Shown here: positions 50,396 through 60,522 of the stretch, one piece after another
Layout: every line of letters begins with the position of its first letter
Position numbering within the stretch: position 1 is the stretch's first letter
Source of the DNA: Nematopogon swammerdamellus
Lineage: Eukaryota > Arthropoda > Insecta > Lepidoptera > Adelidae
Assembly (NCBI GenBank): GCA_946902875.1
Contig: OX336337.1
Span: 2,852,001 to 2,916,000, forward strand
Direction: 5' to 3'
DNA: 64,000 bases
Translations under genes and position numbers: made by a program
The notes under the pieces: model-generated
Seen by the model: only the letters and a program-made list of their open reading frames with translations
Databases searched by the model: none
Told to the model about the DNA's origin: nothing

Positions 50396-51129
50396 ATATA
50401 TTTATACCAATAGTGATCGGAACTACAGGAATCGTTGGCAGATCTATTGACAAATACATTTCGGATAAAAGCAGATATATCAAAATTGAATTCTACAACA
50501 AGCTGCTATACATACATGCAATATAATGACAAAATTTATGACCGGCTATTTGGAAGAATTACATGGAAACAATGATCACACCACTGAACACTGAGTTGAA
50601 GAACTATACCCCGTACATCTACAACATCTACCCTCTCTCCCAAGGTGATCTTGGCTGGGGATGATGAAGATTGTCCAGCCAAAACCCAACGATGGCTGAG
50701 GTTCCAAAAAAACTTGGACGAGGATTTATTTATGTATCTTCGATCGATATATCATCAAAATGGGCTTAGCATTGCGTTAGTCGCTTAGTCAGTCTGGTTG
50801 ACAATTTTGAGTGTCCGCTGCAGAGATTTCTAAACAATTTATTGTTTTTTCGTACATATTCAAGTGAGTTGGTATGTAAACTATTGTGTTTTTGGAGCAC
50901 TCCCGACAAGTGTCAGATTTCACTCCGTTGTCTTTTTAAGTAAGCCAACATGGGTTGCTGTGCCGAGGGATCAATGTTGCAGTCGACAGAGCCAAAATTA
51001 CCTCTCCTAGCGAGACCACACTCAGTTAGAAGCCATGCCAGCAGATTTTCCGACTGTTGCTAATACGTTTGCTAGGCAGTCTAGCGTCAAACGTCGTATT
51101 AACGTTTGAATATTTAGGACAAATTTAGG
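50396..51129. other. No recognised gene
   Basis: No repeat family or coding similarity seen. A small scrap of head H2 (GTGTGGTGCCGGTACTTA) follows at 51130-51198. Confidence 0.4.
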
Positions 51130-51198
51130 CAGTGTGGTGCCGGTACTTAAAAATAATAACTCCACTGCATTTCTCCCAGTGCATGACGTAAAATTTCG
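51130..51198 (+). mobile_element. Head H2 fragment
   Basis: GTGTGGTGCCGGTACTTA, CTCCACTGCATTTCTCCC, GTGCATGACGTAAAA; diverged and without body. Confidence 0.5.
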
Positions 51199-51591
51199 CC
51201 GAGATTTAGGCAGTGAAAGCAACACGAGGCGCTGAGTGGTGCGTGATTGGTGGACCACGAAGTCTCGCCTCCCCCCGCTACACGCAAACCGTCGACACGT
51301 GTATTACTAGAAATTAAAGCTGGTACCAACTCCTCTCTACTGCCTCCTCCATGTGTCGAGGTGAGAAACGGAAGTGCCAGGGCTTTCTTTTTGGAATGTT
51401 CCTACCTTTTGTGATCGCCAGAAGTATACCTTTAAATAACTTTCGAAAGCCACGTGGCGACTGAGGGTTCTGTCCCACCGACTGAGGTTAGTTTGGAGTC
51501 GCGATGTCCGCTTGCATTACGACTGGAAATGATGTTGTTTGAAAACATTATGTTGTCTATAGATACGGAATTTAATTAAAAATAATAATTA
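51199..51591. other. No recognised gene
   Basis: Nothing identified between the H2 scrap and the next SINE. Confidence 0.35.
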
Positions 51592-51899
51592 GTACCGCGT
51601 GGGGCCGGTACTTAAAAAGAATAGCCCCACTGCATCTCTCCCCGTGCATGTCGTAAAAGGCAACTTAGAGATAAGGACAAGATGCCGTGCTAAAGGGCGA
51701 CCGGCTCGCCACCTCTCACCTTGGCGCGGTACTTACAACGAGTCATGTAGCAGGTGGGTCTTCGTGCCTTACTTGCTGCTTGATCGATTTAATCTTGTTC
51801 GAATACTTTGCGAAACGTGGTGGTCGGTGTTGTGCTGTAATTTACCAGAGTTCTTGCAGCACAACACCGATTACTCTGCTTACCCCGATTTTCGGGATT
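51592..51899 (+). mobile_element. SINE copy: head H2 + body B4
   Basis: GTACCGCGTGGGGCCGG, CTCTCCCCGTGCATGTCG, then B4 to CCCCGATTTTCGGGATT. It joins the same head as the B1 copies to a different body. Tail is AATAATAATAAAG. Confidence 0.7.
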
Positions 51900-51960
51900 A
51901 AATAATAATAAAGAATTAATTGTTTTCATTTAACACGATCTGACTGTATAGTGTTTTTCT

Positions 51961-52190
51961 ATGTAATCCGGCTTAGATGACCGAGTCAGATGGGCCAGAG
52001 CACATACTCCGACCAGCCAATATCACCTCCGAGAAGGTAGGTGCCATACCGCAGACTTCCCTGGATTGCTGACTATACTGAATTAGAGGAGAACACAGCC
52101 GAGACTCCTAAGTGACCACCTTACATCCAGTACGGTGGTACCAACCCGGCTACAATTTGAGCCTACCACCTTGAAGGGGCAAGCAAGGGA
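51961..52190 (-). mobile_element. SINE body B3
   Basis: ATGTAATCCGGCTTAGATG, CGACCAGCCAATATCACC, CATCCAGTACGGTGGTACC and TGAGCCTACCACCTTGAAGG, inverse of B3. Confidence 0.65.
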
Positions 52191-52244
52191 TGGTATGTTC
52201 TTTATGTAAGGAGTGCTCCGTACGACCACGTAATTGGAAGGTTT

Positions 52245-52970
52245 TATTTATTTTTTATTGCTTCCGAATTGGGTGACTCTGCCCGAGGTAGTACCCTCAG
52301 GCGCAGCCAATTTCACCCCCAAGGAGATGTCAGTCTGGCTTGGAGGCGGACTAATGTCGCTAGGGAAAGGCTTCCGTGGATTGTAGGAATAGAGAAAGAT
52401 ATTCTCCTGAAGCCCTTTCCACACCTTTGCAGTGCGGCACATGAACGATTTAGAAAATCGTGCACTTCAATGAACTGTCTGTCCACTACAAAGGGTTGTA
52501 CTGCGAGAGTATGGCGGGTTTGGCGAAGGTTAACAGGAGGAGGAGGAGGGATGATGGAAGCAAGTTCGTCAGAACAGTGGCTATAGTAGTACCGATAAAA
52601 CAGGCTCAATGACCCAACGATGCCACTGTGCTTTAGAGATTGAAGGTCCTTTGTGAGTACAGAGAGTCACCAATGAGACGAATGGCTCGTCGCTGAATAG
52701 AATCAAAGGCTGAAAGAAGGTACTCAGGGAAACCCTCCCAAATATGACTGCAATATTCCATCACCATTGGACCGGCGTGAAAAATCGCCGAAATCGGCCT
52801 ATGATCCCTATTTTTGGAGACACTAATTTCGCCTTGGACTCCATGAATGATCAAAATCCGACGACCCTGGACACCTCCGTACCCAGAACGCCCAGACTAC
52901 CATCTTTGACGATTTGGCTGCCCTGGAAAGTGGCTTGTAGAGTAAACGGATGAGTCTTAGTGTTCTGTGG
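52245..52970 (-). pseudogene. Jockey-like non-LTR element, C-terminal fragment, frameshifted
   Basis: Minus strand from about 52970: a region before HAGPMVMEYCSHIWEGFPEY, LLSAFDSIQRRAIRLIGD (52854-52633), a frameshift, then SLFYRYYYSHCSDELASIIP, QPFVVDRQFIEVHDFLNRS (52609-52313) and the 3' UTR. Same family as 43673-43958 and 50222-50395. RT catalytic part absent. Confidence 0.7.
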
Positions 52971-53149
52971 TCTCAGTAGAGAAGGCGCAAGCTTGCGTCT
53001 TGGCTACGTTATTTGTTGTTGTTACCTTAGAGTTTTTACTATAATTACACCAAGTTTGACGCGTGTATGTCGTATTATACGATAGTGCAAAAATCAACAA
53101 GAAAAATCCTTTAAAAATAATACTGTAATAATAATATTTTTAATGTATG
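52971..53149. other. No recognised feature
   Basis: AT-rich spacer. Confidence 0.4.
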
Positions 53150-53810
53150 GGGACTACCTAAAAAAAATTCTTTCGTTTTTTTAAATATTTTTTGTGATAT
53201 TCGTCATATTAGCACATATCATGTTTACGGTTCAAAAGATACAGCACTTTAAAGTGAATAGACGGACACACAGCGTAGGTTTAGCGATACGGAATCCAAA
53301 AAAAATCTGTCAAGTGTAGTTTTACTCGCGCACGGAGGTTTCCGTATCCATCCGCTATCAATAATATCCGCCTATCCGCTCAGGTGGCATGGTCTTCGAA
53401 TTTTAATTTCGAAGATATGTAGGACGATCGGAGAGAAGCCTCAATGAGGTCGATCGCAATTACGGTGGGAAAATGACAGCGCGTCAATGAGGTCGTTGGG
53501 AATTGAGCGGCTATCTTTTGTCTTTCAACAATGCAATTTAAAAAGCCTGTGGCGCCATCTATTATTCAGTTGCGTGACTAATCGATTTTTCGGACGTTTG
53601 TTGTATGGGAGCCCCCCTTAATTTTTAACATTTTCTTATTTTTAATTATTTGTTGTTATATCCGCCATAGTAACGCATATTCTGTGAAAATTTCAACCAG
53701 CTACCTATTACGGTTCAAGAGATACAGCCCTCGGACAGACGGACGGACGGACGGACAGACGGCGTAGGCTTAGTACTAGGCTTCCGTACGGGATGCAGAC
53801 CTAACGCCTT
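53150..53810 (+). repeat. Two GGTTCCGTA-type repeats with a unique stretch between
   Basis: A diverged copy at 53150-53300 (ATTCGTCATATTAGCACAT, TTACGGTTCAAAAGATACAG) and a better one at 53582-53800 (TTATTTGTTGTTATATCCG, AGAGATACAGCCCTCGGAC, a GGACGGACGGACGG run, GGCTTAGTACTAGGC). The 5' end ATCTGTCAAGTGTAG is at about 53307. Confidence 0.6.
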
Positions 53811-53867
53811 TAGGCGTTTTGCCCCTATATTTTTGTTGATATTCCATTAATGGTGTGCAATAAAGTA

Positions 53868-53985
53868 TATATCCATAACAAACATACAGGAAGACCAAAA
53901 GACGTACCCTGTGTTGCTTCAAGAAAAGGATGGTACGGCCGTGCTTGCTCGACTTAACAGGGGCACTACCATGCCCCTAGATATA
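53868..53985 (+). repeat. Dispersed repeat, second copy of 37095-37215
   Basis: CCATAACAAACATACAGGAAG, TGTTGCTTCAAGAAAAGG and GGTACGGCCGTGCTTGCTCG; same order as the first copy. Confidence 0.55.
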
Positions 53986-54501
53986 TTGTATTCTACTTAT
54001 GAAATTGTTTGCGAGATGTAAAATTAAAGGGAGAAACCAGAGCAGCTTGTTACAAAATATTTACCCCTTACTTACGACATTCCTTTACGAGATTCCTTCC
54101 ACAATGTCCAGACATCATTTGTCGAGACGTGCGGCTGACAGCTCGCTGAGCAGTCATTACCGCGCGCCAACCTGCGACCCCAACCCTCCCTCACACCGCG
54201 CCCCTATTGCGCACCTCCGCGACCCTTCCCACGACCCATCCCGTCGCGGTAACGAGCACATCACTCGTTCGTCACTATAGCCGCCTATTCTGATACTTAT
54301 GACATTTTATTAACGCCAGTGGCGTTATTATGTGTGAGCGTCAGGAAACAATTGAATAGATTTATACAGTTATAGCCCAACATAGTTCAAAATGCATGCA
54401 TAGTTCCTAATCCATCGACTCCTCTGAAGTCTAAAACATTAAACAATTATGTCGAAGTTATTAACATTTTTTATGATGTATTTTTATTTCAAGTGTGTAG
54501 T
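53986..54501. other. No recognised gene
   Basis: A short plus ORF (53999-54280) is rich in Arg, Ser, Pro and His with no known domain; not called. Confidence 0.35.
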
Positions 54502-54635
54502 ACCCGTAACCGACGAGCATGCATGAAGAACATTATGGGAGTGGAAGAGGCGGCAGAGGTGTGTCAGGATCGTGGCACGCGGAGATCCGTTGTCTCTGCC
54601 TACCCCGGCGCGGCGTGACGCTATGCATGTATGTA
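54502..54635 (+). pseudogene. RTE-clade retrotransposon, extreme C-terminus and tail
   Basis: Plus frame: TRNRRACMKNIMGVEEAAEV, CQDRGTRRSVVSAYPGAA then stop, followed by ATGTATGTATGTAT. Matches the last part of the minus copy at 20114-20650. Confidence 0.7.
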
Positions 54636-54868
54636 TGTATTTATATTTAATATTTTTAATGTGTAATTAATACACATTTACATGTATTTATTGAAATTAA
54701 TGTATATCTATAATTTATCATGTAATTTTATACAGTGTATAAAAATTGTCAAAGTAAAGATAGCGTTGCAATTGCGACAGACAGGCAGGCTCGTGGTTTA
54801 TAGCCATTCTGTCGCAACGCTGTCCTTACTTTGGCAAGTTTCTCCTCGATGTGCTCATCATCACAAGC

Positions 54869-54914
54869 AGTTGACATCTGACTGGACGACGTGTCGTCCA
54901 GTCAGATGTCAACT
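54869..54914. other. Perfect 22-bp hairpin
   Basis: AGTTGACATCTGACTGGACG plus AC, two bases (GT), then the exact inverse. Upstream, GCGTTGCAATTGCGACAGA and TCTGTCGCAACGC give a second weaker stem at about 54763-54842. Confidence 0.55.
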
Positions 54915-55406
54915 CGTCGTCGTCGTAGTACCGCGAATCCTGACGATGTCCACAGAGTGAGGGAAGAAACGTCGACAAAAGTGAGTCGCTTTCAGTTATA
55001 CCGCGTAACCGAAAACATTACTATAATGTGTAATAGCGGTAAAGGCCTAAAAGAACATATTACACATTAATGTAGCCCATTCGAAGAGTATTTCGAGGCG
55101 CAAGTACCTACTCTAATAGGTTGAAAAATATTGTCATAGTAAAAGCGCTAGTGTTCCGTACAACGAGCGCAAAGACATGACCAAGAAAACTTAAGAAACC
55201 GAATAGAGTCTGGCCGTGAGGAGTTCCCCAGACTTGATACGTTACGTCGCATACTACGAAAAACAACGTTATCTGCCATCTGAATATATCAAACTTCCCG
55301 TTTCTTTTTGCTGTGTAGTAACTTAATATATTTATAAACTCCGTATTATAATATTTTTAATATAAAAAAGTTAGACCTACGTAAGATAGAAATAAATACT
55401 TTATAC
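54915..55406. other. No recognised gene
   Basis: AT-rich, with no family identified. Confidence 0.4.
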
Positions 55407-56365
55407 AACGTGTCCCAAAACTCAACGTCAAGCGGAAACCATAGAGCGGAACCAGTTTATGACTACCCAGCAGTGGCGACTCCTCTCAGTTGGCGAGGTT
55501 GGCGCCGCCAAACCAAATAAAATGAATGACACCATTAATACAGAAGTATCAAGGTAAAATAAATGTCAAAAAATATCGGAGTTATATTATTTATATCATA
55601 TAATCCACGATTAATAAGATAAAACGTCAATCCCGCACCCGTTACATATTTTGAAATTTCGCGCGCGTCAAACGCGGGCGACGACGAATGACGACACATC
55701 AAGGCATTCATTGGCCGGTTGGGTACATTTTGAAGCGCCATCGTATTCCATACAAGGCGGAAGCGGCCGATGTCCCCCCCGTCCCGCGCGGACCCGCTGA
55801 TCAGCCTTTCGAGTTGGCGCAGCGGAGAGTGCATTTAGTGACGCGGTAGCGAGTAGAGCGACTAGCTCTACGTCAACAGACAGACAGGCATTCAAGCTTG
55901 TATGCCTGTCTCGTCGTCGTCGTGCCAGAAGAGACGTCGCTGTTGTCGGCTGCAACTCGACAGCTTTGACACAACCAGTCTACAGACAAATAAATCGTAA
56001 GTGAGGAAAATAAATCATTTAAACCATATTGCAATAAAGACTCTTTCCAATAAGGAATACTTCGAAAATCATGGAATCTTACCAAAATTTATAGAAGTTT
56101 ATTCAGTATGGAGAGGAATGCGTAATAAATCATTTAAAACTAAATATTATAAACTATCTATATCGTAATCGTCTTTCAGTTTTTGAACTCATTGTGGTAG
56201 AAATAAATTAACGCGTAGGTACCTAAGTTATGAAATTATGAAAAAAAAATTCCTTAGCCAGAGCCAACCCAATATTCAGGACCAGGAGTCGCCGCTGCTA
56301 CCCAGGGAAAAATAAGGCCTACTCCCTGGTTCCCGCTTGACGTTGAGTTTTGGGACAGTTGTATA
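55407..56365. repeat. Fold-back element with GTCCCAAAACTCAACG arms, host of a hAT insertion
   Basis: Left arm 55407-55470 and right arm 56298-56365 are inverses (GTCCCAAAACTCAACGTCAA and its complement), joined at ACTACCCAG when the hAT element is removed. Same family as 9880-10257. Confidence 0.65.
55471..56297. mobile_element. Non-autonomous hAT-type element, 827 bp, 8-bp target duplication
   Basis: Ends CAG(T/C)GGCGACTCCT, the CAGNGGCG form usual for hAT. CTACCCAG is duplicated at 55463-55470 and 56298-56305. Internal ORFs (for example minus 55535-55834) do not resemble a transposase. Confidence 0.75.
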
Positions 56366-56459
56366 TATTTTACGGAAACTTAAAATTTAGACTGATAGAT
56401 AATACTTTCTTACTGCAAACACATTTTACAGAAATAAGAACAAAATAACATTTAGGTAC

Positions 56460-56525
56460 ATGAGGCGCAACGGCAGACTTATCCTTTACAGAGATTTCTT
56501 CCAGTCAATCTTTGGTTGTCTAAGA
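56460..56525 (-). repeat. 3'-end repeat fragment
   Basis: GCAACGGCAGACTTATCC, AGAGATTTCTTCCAGTC, ATCTTTGG, inverse of the family at 14905 and 30665. Confidence 0.5.
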
Positions 56526-56554
56526 TGGTCGAGTCAGCCTCGATATATCGTTAA

Positions 56555-57434
56555 CACCGTGTATATTCTTTATTGAACACCAATTTATAAAAATTAGGTA
56601 CAACAGGCGAGCTTAATGCCGCGAGGCATTCTATTCTAACTAACCTTTGGGATGTGGGAGAAGTACATGCAGGCGAACAAGGATAGTTTGTGGCAATGTG
56701 TTCTAAGAAATTGCCACAAACTCACTGAGAATTAACGAAATATGTATGGTAAACTACGTACGAATACTACATAAATACTTTAATAAGCATATATATGTAT
56801 ATAATAAACTTACATATTATGTACATTTCGGTGGTACCGTTGTGCAAGACAATCAACTGAATGACAGGAGAGTAAAAGAAGGGGAGTAAAGATATGTATG
56901 TAATATAAATTGCATTTACTTCGGTAAGGAAAGTTGAAGTTAGTTTAAATTTTATCTTAAATACATTCATAGACGTAGAGGAGCGTAAATGCACGGGCAG
57001 ATTATTCCAGAGGCGAGCTGTTAGTACTGAGAACGAGCTTGAGTGAGCCGGTATTGCGAAGAGTAAGTTGTCAGCAGATCGTAAAGCCAGGCCGTGAGAA
57101 GAAATAAATTCACATCGTTCACTCAAGTATTTGGGAGCAGCAGGACCATTAAGTGTGCGGAAGAGAAGAGAGAGAGGGCGTGAGAGTTCCTGCGACCACG
57201 AACATCGAGCCACTGAAGGCGAGCTCGATATTCAGTTAAATGGTCATACTTGCGCAATCCGAAAATATAGCGAATGCACAAGTTAAGAATACGGTCAAGT
57301 TTGTTGAGGAGATCCTCATTTAGGTCAAGGTAACACACATCAGCATAATCTAGAATTGGCAATAAGAGAGATTGAGCGAGCGTAATTTTTGTGCCAGTGG
57401 GAATGAAGTTTTGCAGACGCTTGAGAGAGTGCAT
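56555..57434 (-). pseudogene. Non-LTR retrotransposon, C-terminal RT-associated region, frameshifted
   Basis: Minus strand: LKRLQNFIPTGTKITLAQSL, LLPILDYADVCYLDLNEDLL, DRILNLCIRYIFGLRKYDHL (57434-57123), then in another frame PLSLLFRTLNGPAAPKYLSE, ARLWNNLPVHLRSSTSMNVF (57213-56767), and a 3' UTR starting near 56760. The LDYAD, C-(I/V)R-I and WN-LP landmarks are those downstream of the RT core in Jockey/CR1-type ORF2. A different family from the other RTs here. Confidence 0.7.
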
Positions 57435-57445
57435 GCTCCCGAAGA

Positions 57446-57480
57446 CCTTACTAGATGGTAGGGTTCAACCCGCCCGGGTT

Positions 57481-57516
<36 letters not shown>

Positions 57517-57969
57517 GAACCTGACACGGTTGGCTACATCACCTACAACATCCGTGATGTCAGCCCATAACACAGGGTGAACTAGGTGCCATGTCAGTGC
57601 TTCCCTTCATTTCATGTCGGCTACACTAAACTGGACGGAAAACACGAACTATTTACATAGCCGTTTCGACCGACGTTTCGTTCAGTGCGGTGGTACCAAC
57701 CCGGCCAGGATAAACCCTACCACCTAGTAAGGTAAGAAGGGAAGGGACCTACAGTTTAACGTGGAATCCGAACCACGGTCAGCCTCCAACGGTCGAGCGG
57801 TGGTACCACCGCACTGAATGAAACGTCGGTCGAAAGGGCTATGTAAATAGTTTCTGTTTTCCGTCCAGTTCAGTGTAGCCGGCACGGCCGAAGGTAAGCA
57901 CTGACATGGCAACCTGACATCTCGGATGTTGTAGGTGATATAGGGAACTGTGTCAGTTTCCATAAAAAA
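57446..57969 (+). mobile_element. SINE body B1 (plus), interrupted by an inverted SINE
   Basis: CCTTACTAGATGGTAGGG to CGGGTTGG at 57446-57482 continues at 57801 as TGGTACCACCGCACTG and runs to GTGTCAGTTTCCATAAAAA. Confidence 0.7.
57483..57800 (-). mobile_element. SINE (B1 plus part of H1) inserted head-to-head into another SINE
   Basis: 31 T residues, ATGGAACCTGACACGG, inverse of B1, then CCACGGTCAGCCTCCAACGG and GTCGAGCGG, where it stops inside H1 just short of the 5S-like block. Confidence 0.7.
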
Positions 57970-58286
57970 AAGAATATTTTTAAATGTAAGTAGATAGTAG
58001 CAAAAGATTTGAGTTTGAGAATTGAGAATAAAATAATTAATAAAAAAAAAGGTGAGGTGTCGTGGGACAATCGCTGGTGATAGTGAGATGAAAGAAACAT
58101 GATAGTGAGCATTGATAACCTTTCAACACACATACTCGTATGGCTACGAGCGATGAAGTCAAAAGATAAACCAGTGGCTGGTGGTCGGCGTACATGCACC
58201 ACTTTCTTTCTCATTCCGAGTTCGGTTTGTGCATTTCAATAATAGACTGACAATGTGAATCTTGCACTAGGAGCTAGTATTTAATA
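57970..58286. other. No recognised gene
   Basis: Plain AT-rich sequence. Confidence 0.4.
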
Positions 58287-58548
58287 ATAAAAGAAAAAGT
58301 ATTAAATAATATTTTTAAATTTTCTCTTTCATTGTATTGAAATATATGAATGGATATTTTGATTCATATTCGGACCCTTGAGTTGAAGGCGGTACAAAAG
58401 CACAGAAGGGGTCCATTTATAAATTTTCATGTGTGCTTTTGTACCGCCTTCAACTCAAGGGTCCGAATATGAATCACAATATCGATTCATACTATATTTC
58501 AATACAATAACAGAGAAAATTTTAAAATATTATTTTATACTCTTTAGT
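58287..58548. other. Long hairpin 1 (44-bp perfect core stem)
   Basis: Core arms 58361-58404 and 58432-58475 are exact inverses over 44 bp (GATTCATATTCGGACCCTTG ... GGTACAAAAGCACA), with a 27-base loop. Imperfect pairing extends each arm by about 70 bp (TTAAATTTTCTCT, CATTGTATTGAAATATA and their inverses). Either a long-TIR MITE or a hairpin RNA source. Confidence 0.7.
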
Positions 58549-58794
58549 ACTATTTTTTTTAAGTAAGTTTTATGTTTTTTAAAACAGTTTTTATTTCATT
58601 ATTTTTAGTAATATTACATAAAAAACAATAATTGAAATTCTACTTTCGTTTCGGCAACGACATTCTACTTTCGTTATAATTTACTTAATTCGTTTAATTT
58701 CGATAATTTAATTCGTTGTGAAGCGGTACATAATTAATTATACGCCATGTGTCAAACTGCAAAATTTTGAGCGTGTTGCTGTATAGTGCTGAGG
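58549..58794. other. No recognised feature
   Basis: AT-rich; the word TTCTACTTTCGTT occurs twice near 58640-58675. Confidence 0.4.
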
Positions 58795-59277
58795 TTTTTT
58801 TTTTTTTTTTTTATGGAACCTGACACGGTTGGCTACATCACCTACAACATCCGTGATGTCAGCCCATAACACAGGGTGAACTAGGTGCCATGTCAGTGCT
58901 TCCCTTCATTTCATGTCGGCTACACTAAACTGGACGGAAAACACGAACTATTTACTTAGCCGTTTCGACCGACGTTTCGTTCAGTGCGGTGGTACCAACC
59001 CGGCCGGGATAAACCCTACCACCTAGTAAGGTAAGAAGGGAAGGGACCTACAGTTTAACGTGGAATCCGAACCACGGTCAGCCTCCAACGGTCGAGCGGT
59101 CACCCATCCAAACACTGACCGCGCTCAGCGTTGCTTAATAACAGTTGACTAACCAACCGCGCCACTGAGCTACCGAGGCTGACGAATTTTCTTATCCCTT
59201 AGTCGACTTTTACGACATGCGACGGGGAGAGATGCAGTGGGGCTATTCTTTTTAAGTACCGACCCCACACGGTACAA
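58795..59277 (-). mobile_element. Composite SINE H2 + H1 + B1, minus strand
   Basis: An 18-T start, inverse B1, GGTCACCCATCCAAACACTG and GCGTTGCTTAATAACAG of H1, GAGGCTGACGAATTTTC, then inverse H2 to CCCCACACGGTACAAA. Module order, junction and H1 variants match 18030-18516, so both descend from one composite. Confidence 0.75.
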
Positions 59278-59565
59278 AAAGGTATCGACATGCTTATGTT
59301 TTTATAGCTGAAAAAGTCCGCATCAAAAGCTTTGCTGAAGGTAACAACAACCCATAGTTTTTTGTTGATTTTTCAAAAACCGCTGAATCAATTTCGATAA
59401 AACTTATATGGGACCACCTCCAGTATGGCCTACCAAACAAAAATTTCCTAAATCGGCCCACAATTAACGGAGTAATCGAGTAACAAACATAAAAAAAACA
59501 TACAGTCGAATTGAGAACGTCCTCCTTTTGAAGTCGGTTGAAAAAGCGCATCTATACTCGGTTCG
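59278..59565. other. No recognised gene
   Basis: Minus-strand ORF of 85 codons has no features; the stretch has a repeat-like 3' end (GAAGTCGGTTGAAAAAG) but no family is assigned. Confidence 0.35.
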
Positions 59566-59706
59566 CTGGCTGAATTCTCTAACGTCCTACCGTCAACGTC
59601 GGTGACGCTGACTAGTTATGTCTCTGTCTAATTATATGAACTAGACAGAGACATAACTAGTCAGCGTCACTGACGTTGACGGTAGGAAGTTAGAGAATAC
59701 GGCCAG
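59566..59706. other. Long hairpin 2 (about 65-bp arms)
   Basis: Arms 59566-59630 and 59642-59706, with only a few mismatches (GTCCTACCGTCAACGTC, GACTAGTTATGTCTCTGTC against their inverses), and an 11-base loop. Confidence 0.7.
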
Positions 59707-59736
59707 TTTTGCGAGTGACTCATTCATCACAGGTTT

Positions 59737-59883
59737 ATAATGCGCGGGACGGATCTCGGCGTGTCGTCGCCGCAGCGGGCGACTCGCCACGCGCATACAC
59801 TATACAAGTACGGTGCGGGTGCGAGGGAGAACACTGACGAGCCGCTGCGGCGGCGACACGCCGAGATCCGCCCCGCGCATTAT
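59737..59883. other. Long hairpin 3 (43-bp GC-rich arms)
   Basis: Arms 59737-59779 and 59841-59883 pair except at about three positions (ATAATGCGCGGG, CGGATCTCGGCGTGTCG and their inverses), with a 61-base loop. Sequence unrelated to hairpins 1 and 2. Confidence 0.7.
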
Positions 59884-60442
59884 ACCGCGCCTCCCAGTCC
59901 CAACCCAACCCCCGAGATGGTGAATGCGCGTTTACATAGCTGAGTCTTCAGTTGGAAGTCACTCGACACGGACGCATGCGTTTGTTCTTACGCGCGGCGC
60001 AATTCTTACCGTAATTTATAAACATTCTTCCCAGTAGTACATATAATAATTGATATTCCAAATACTATTAGCGGGTTTCCAAAAGTATTTTTTTGTTCGT
60101 ATTACGTTTTTGTTCGGAATTTAATTAATTTTACGTTATTTCTTTACAAACTTTTTTACCTAATATATTTTTCAAAATGTTCTCCACTCCATTCTGATCC
60201 ATAAATTCCATTCTGATCGGAACGGTTCAGAGGATTCGCCCCTATGTGAACGCTCATTATTTGCAATGAGTCACTCTCAACACTGGCCGTGATCATAGAG
60301 TAATATTGTTATATAGTATAGACTACGGTCGTAAGTCAGATAAAGATGCTCTAACAAAAAGAACTATAATATAATCATTTTGAATATAAAAATTAAACAA
60401 GAAGCAGTATTATAATAATTTTAACAAAATTATGATTAAAAT
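59884..60442. other. Upstream region of gene 3
   Basis: AT-rich from 60000. No repeat recognised. Confidence 0.4.
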
Positions 60443-60458
60443 TTCACCATTGATAAAC
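60443..60458 (+). promoter_or_regulatory. Conserved upstream block with GATA-type site, gene 3
   Basis: TTCACCATTGATAAAC, 65 bp before the ATG at 60523; one change in the core and one near the end relative to genes 1 and 2. TGATAA is kept. Confidence 0.5.
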
Positions 60459-60522
60459 TCACATTGCTTTCACTCGAAGTGGATACAAATAAGTACATGG
60501 TTATCGCAAAGCATTCAAAAAA

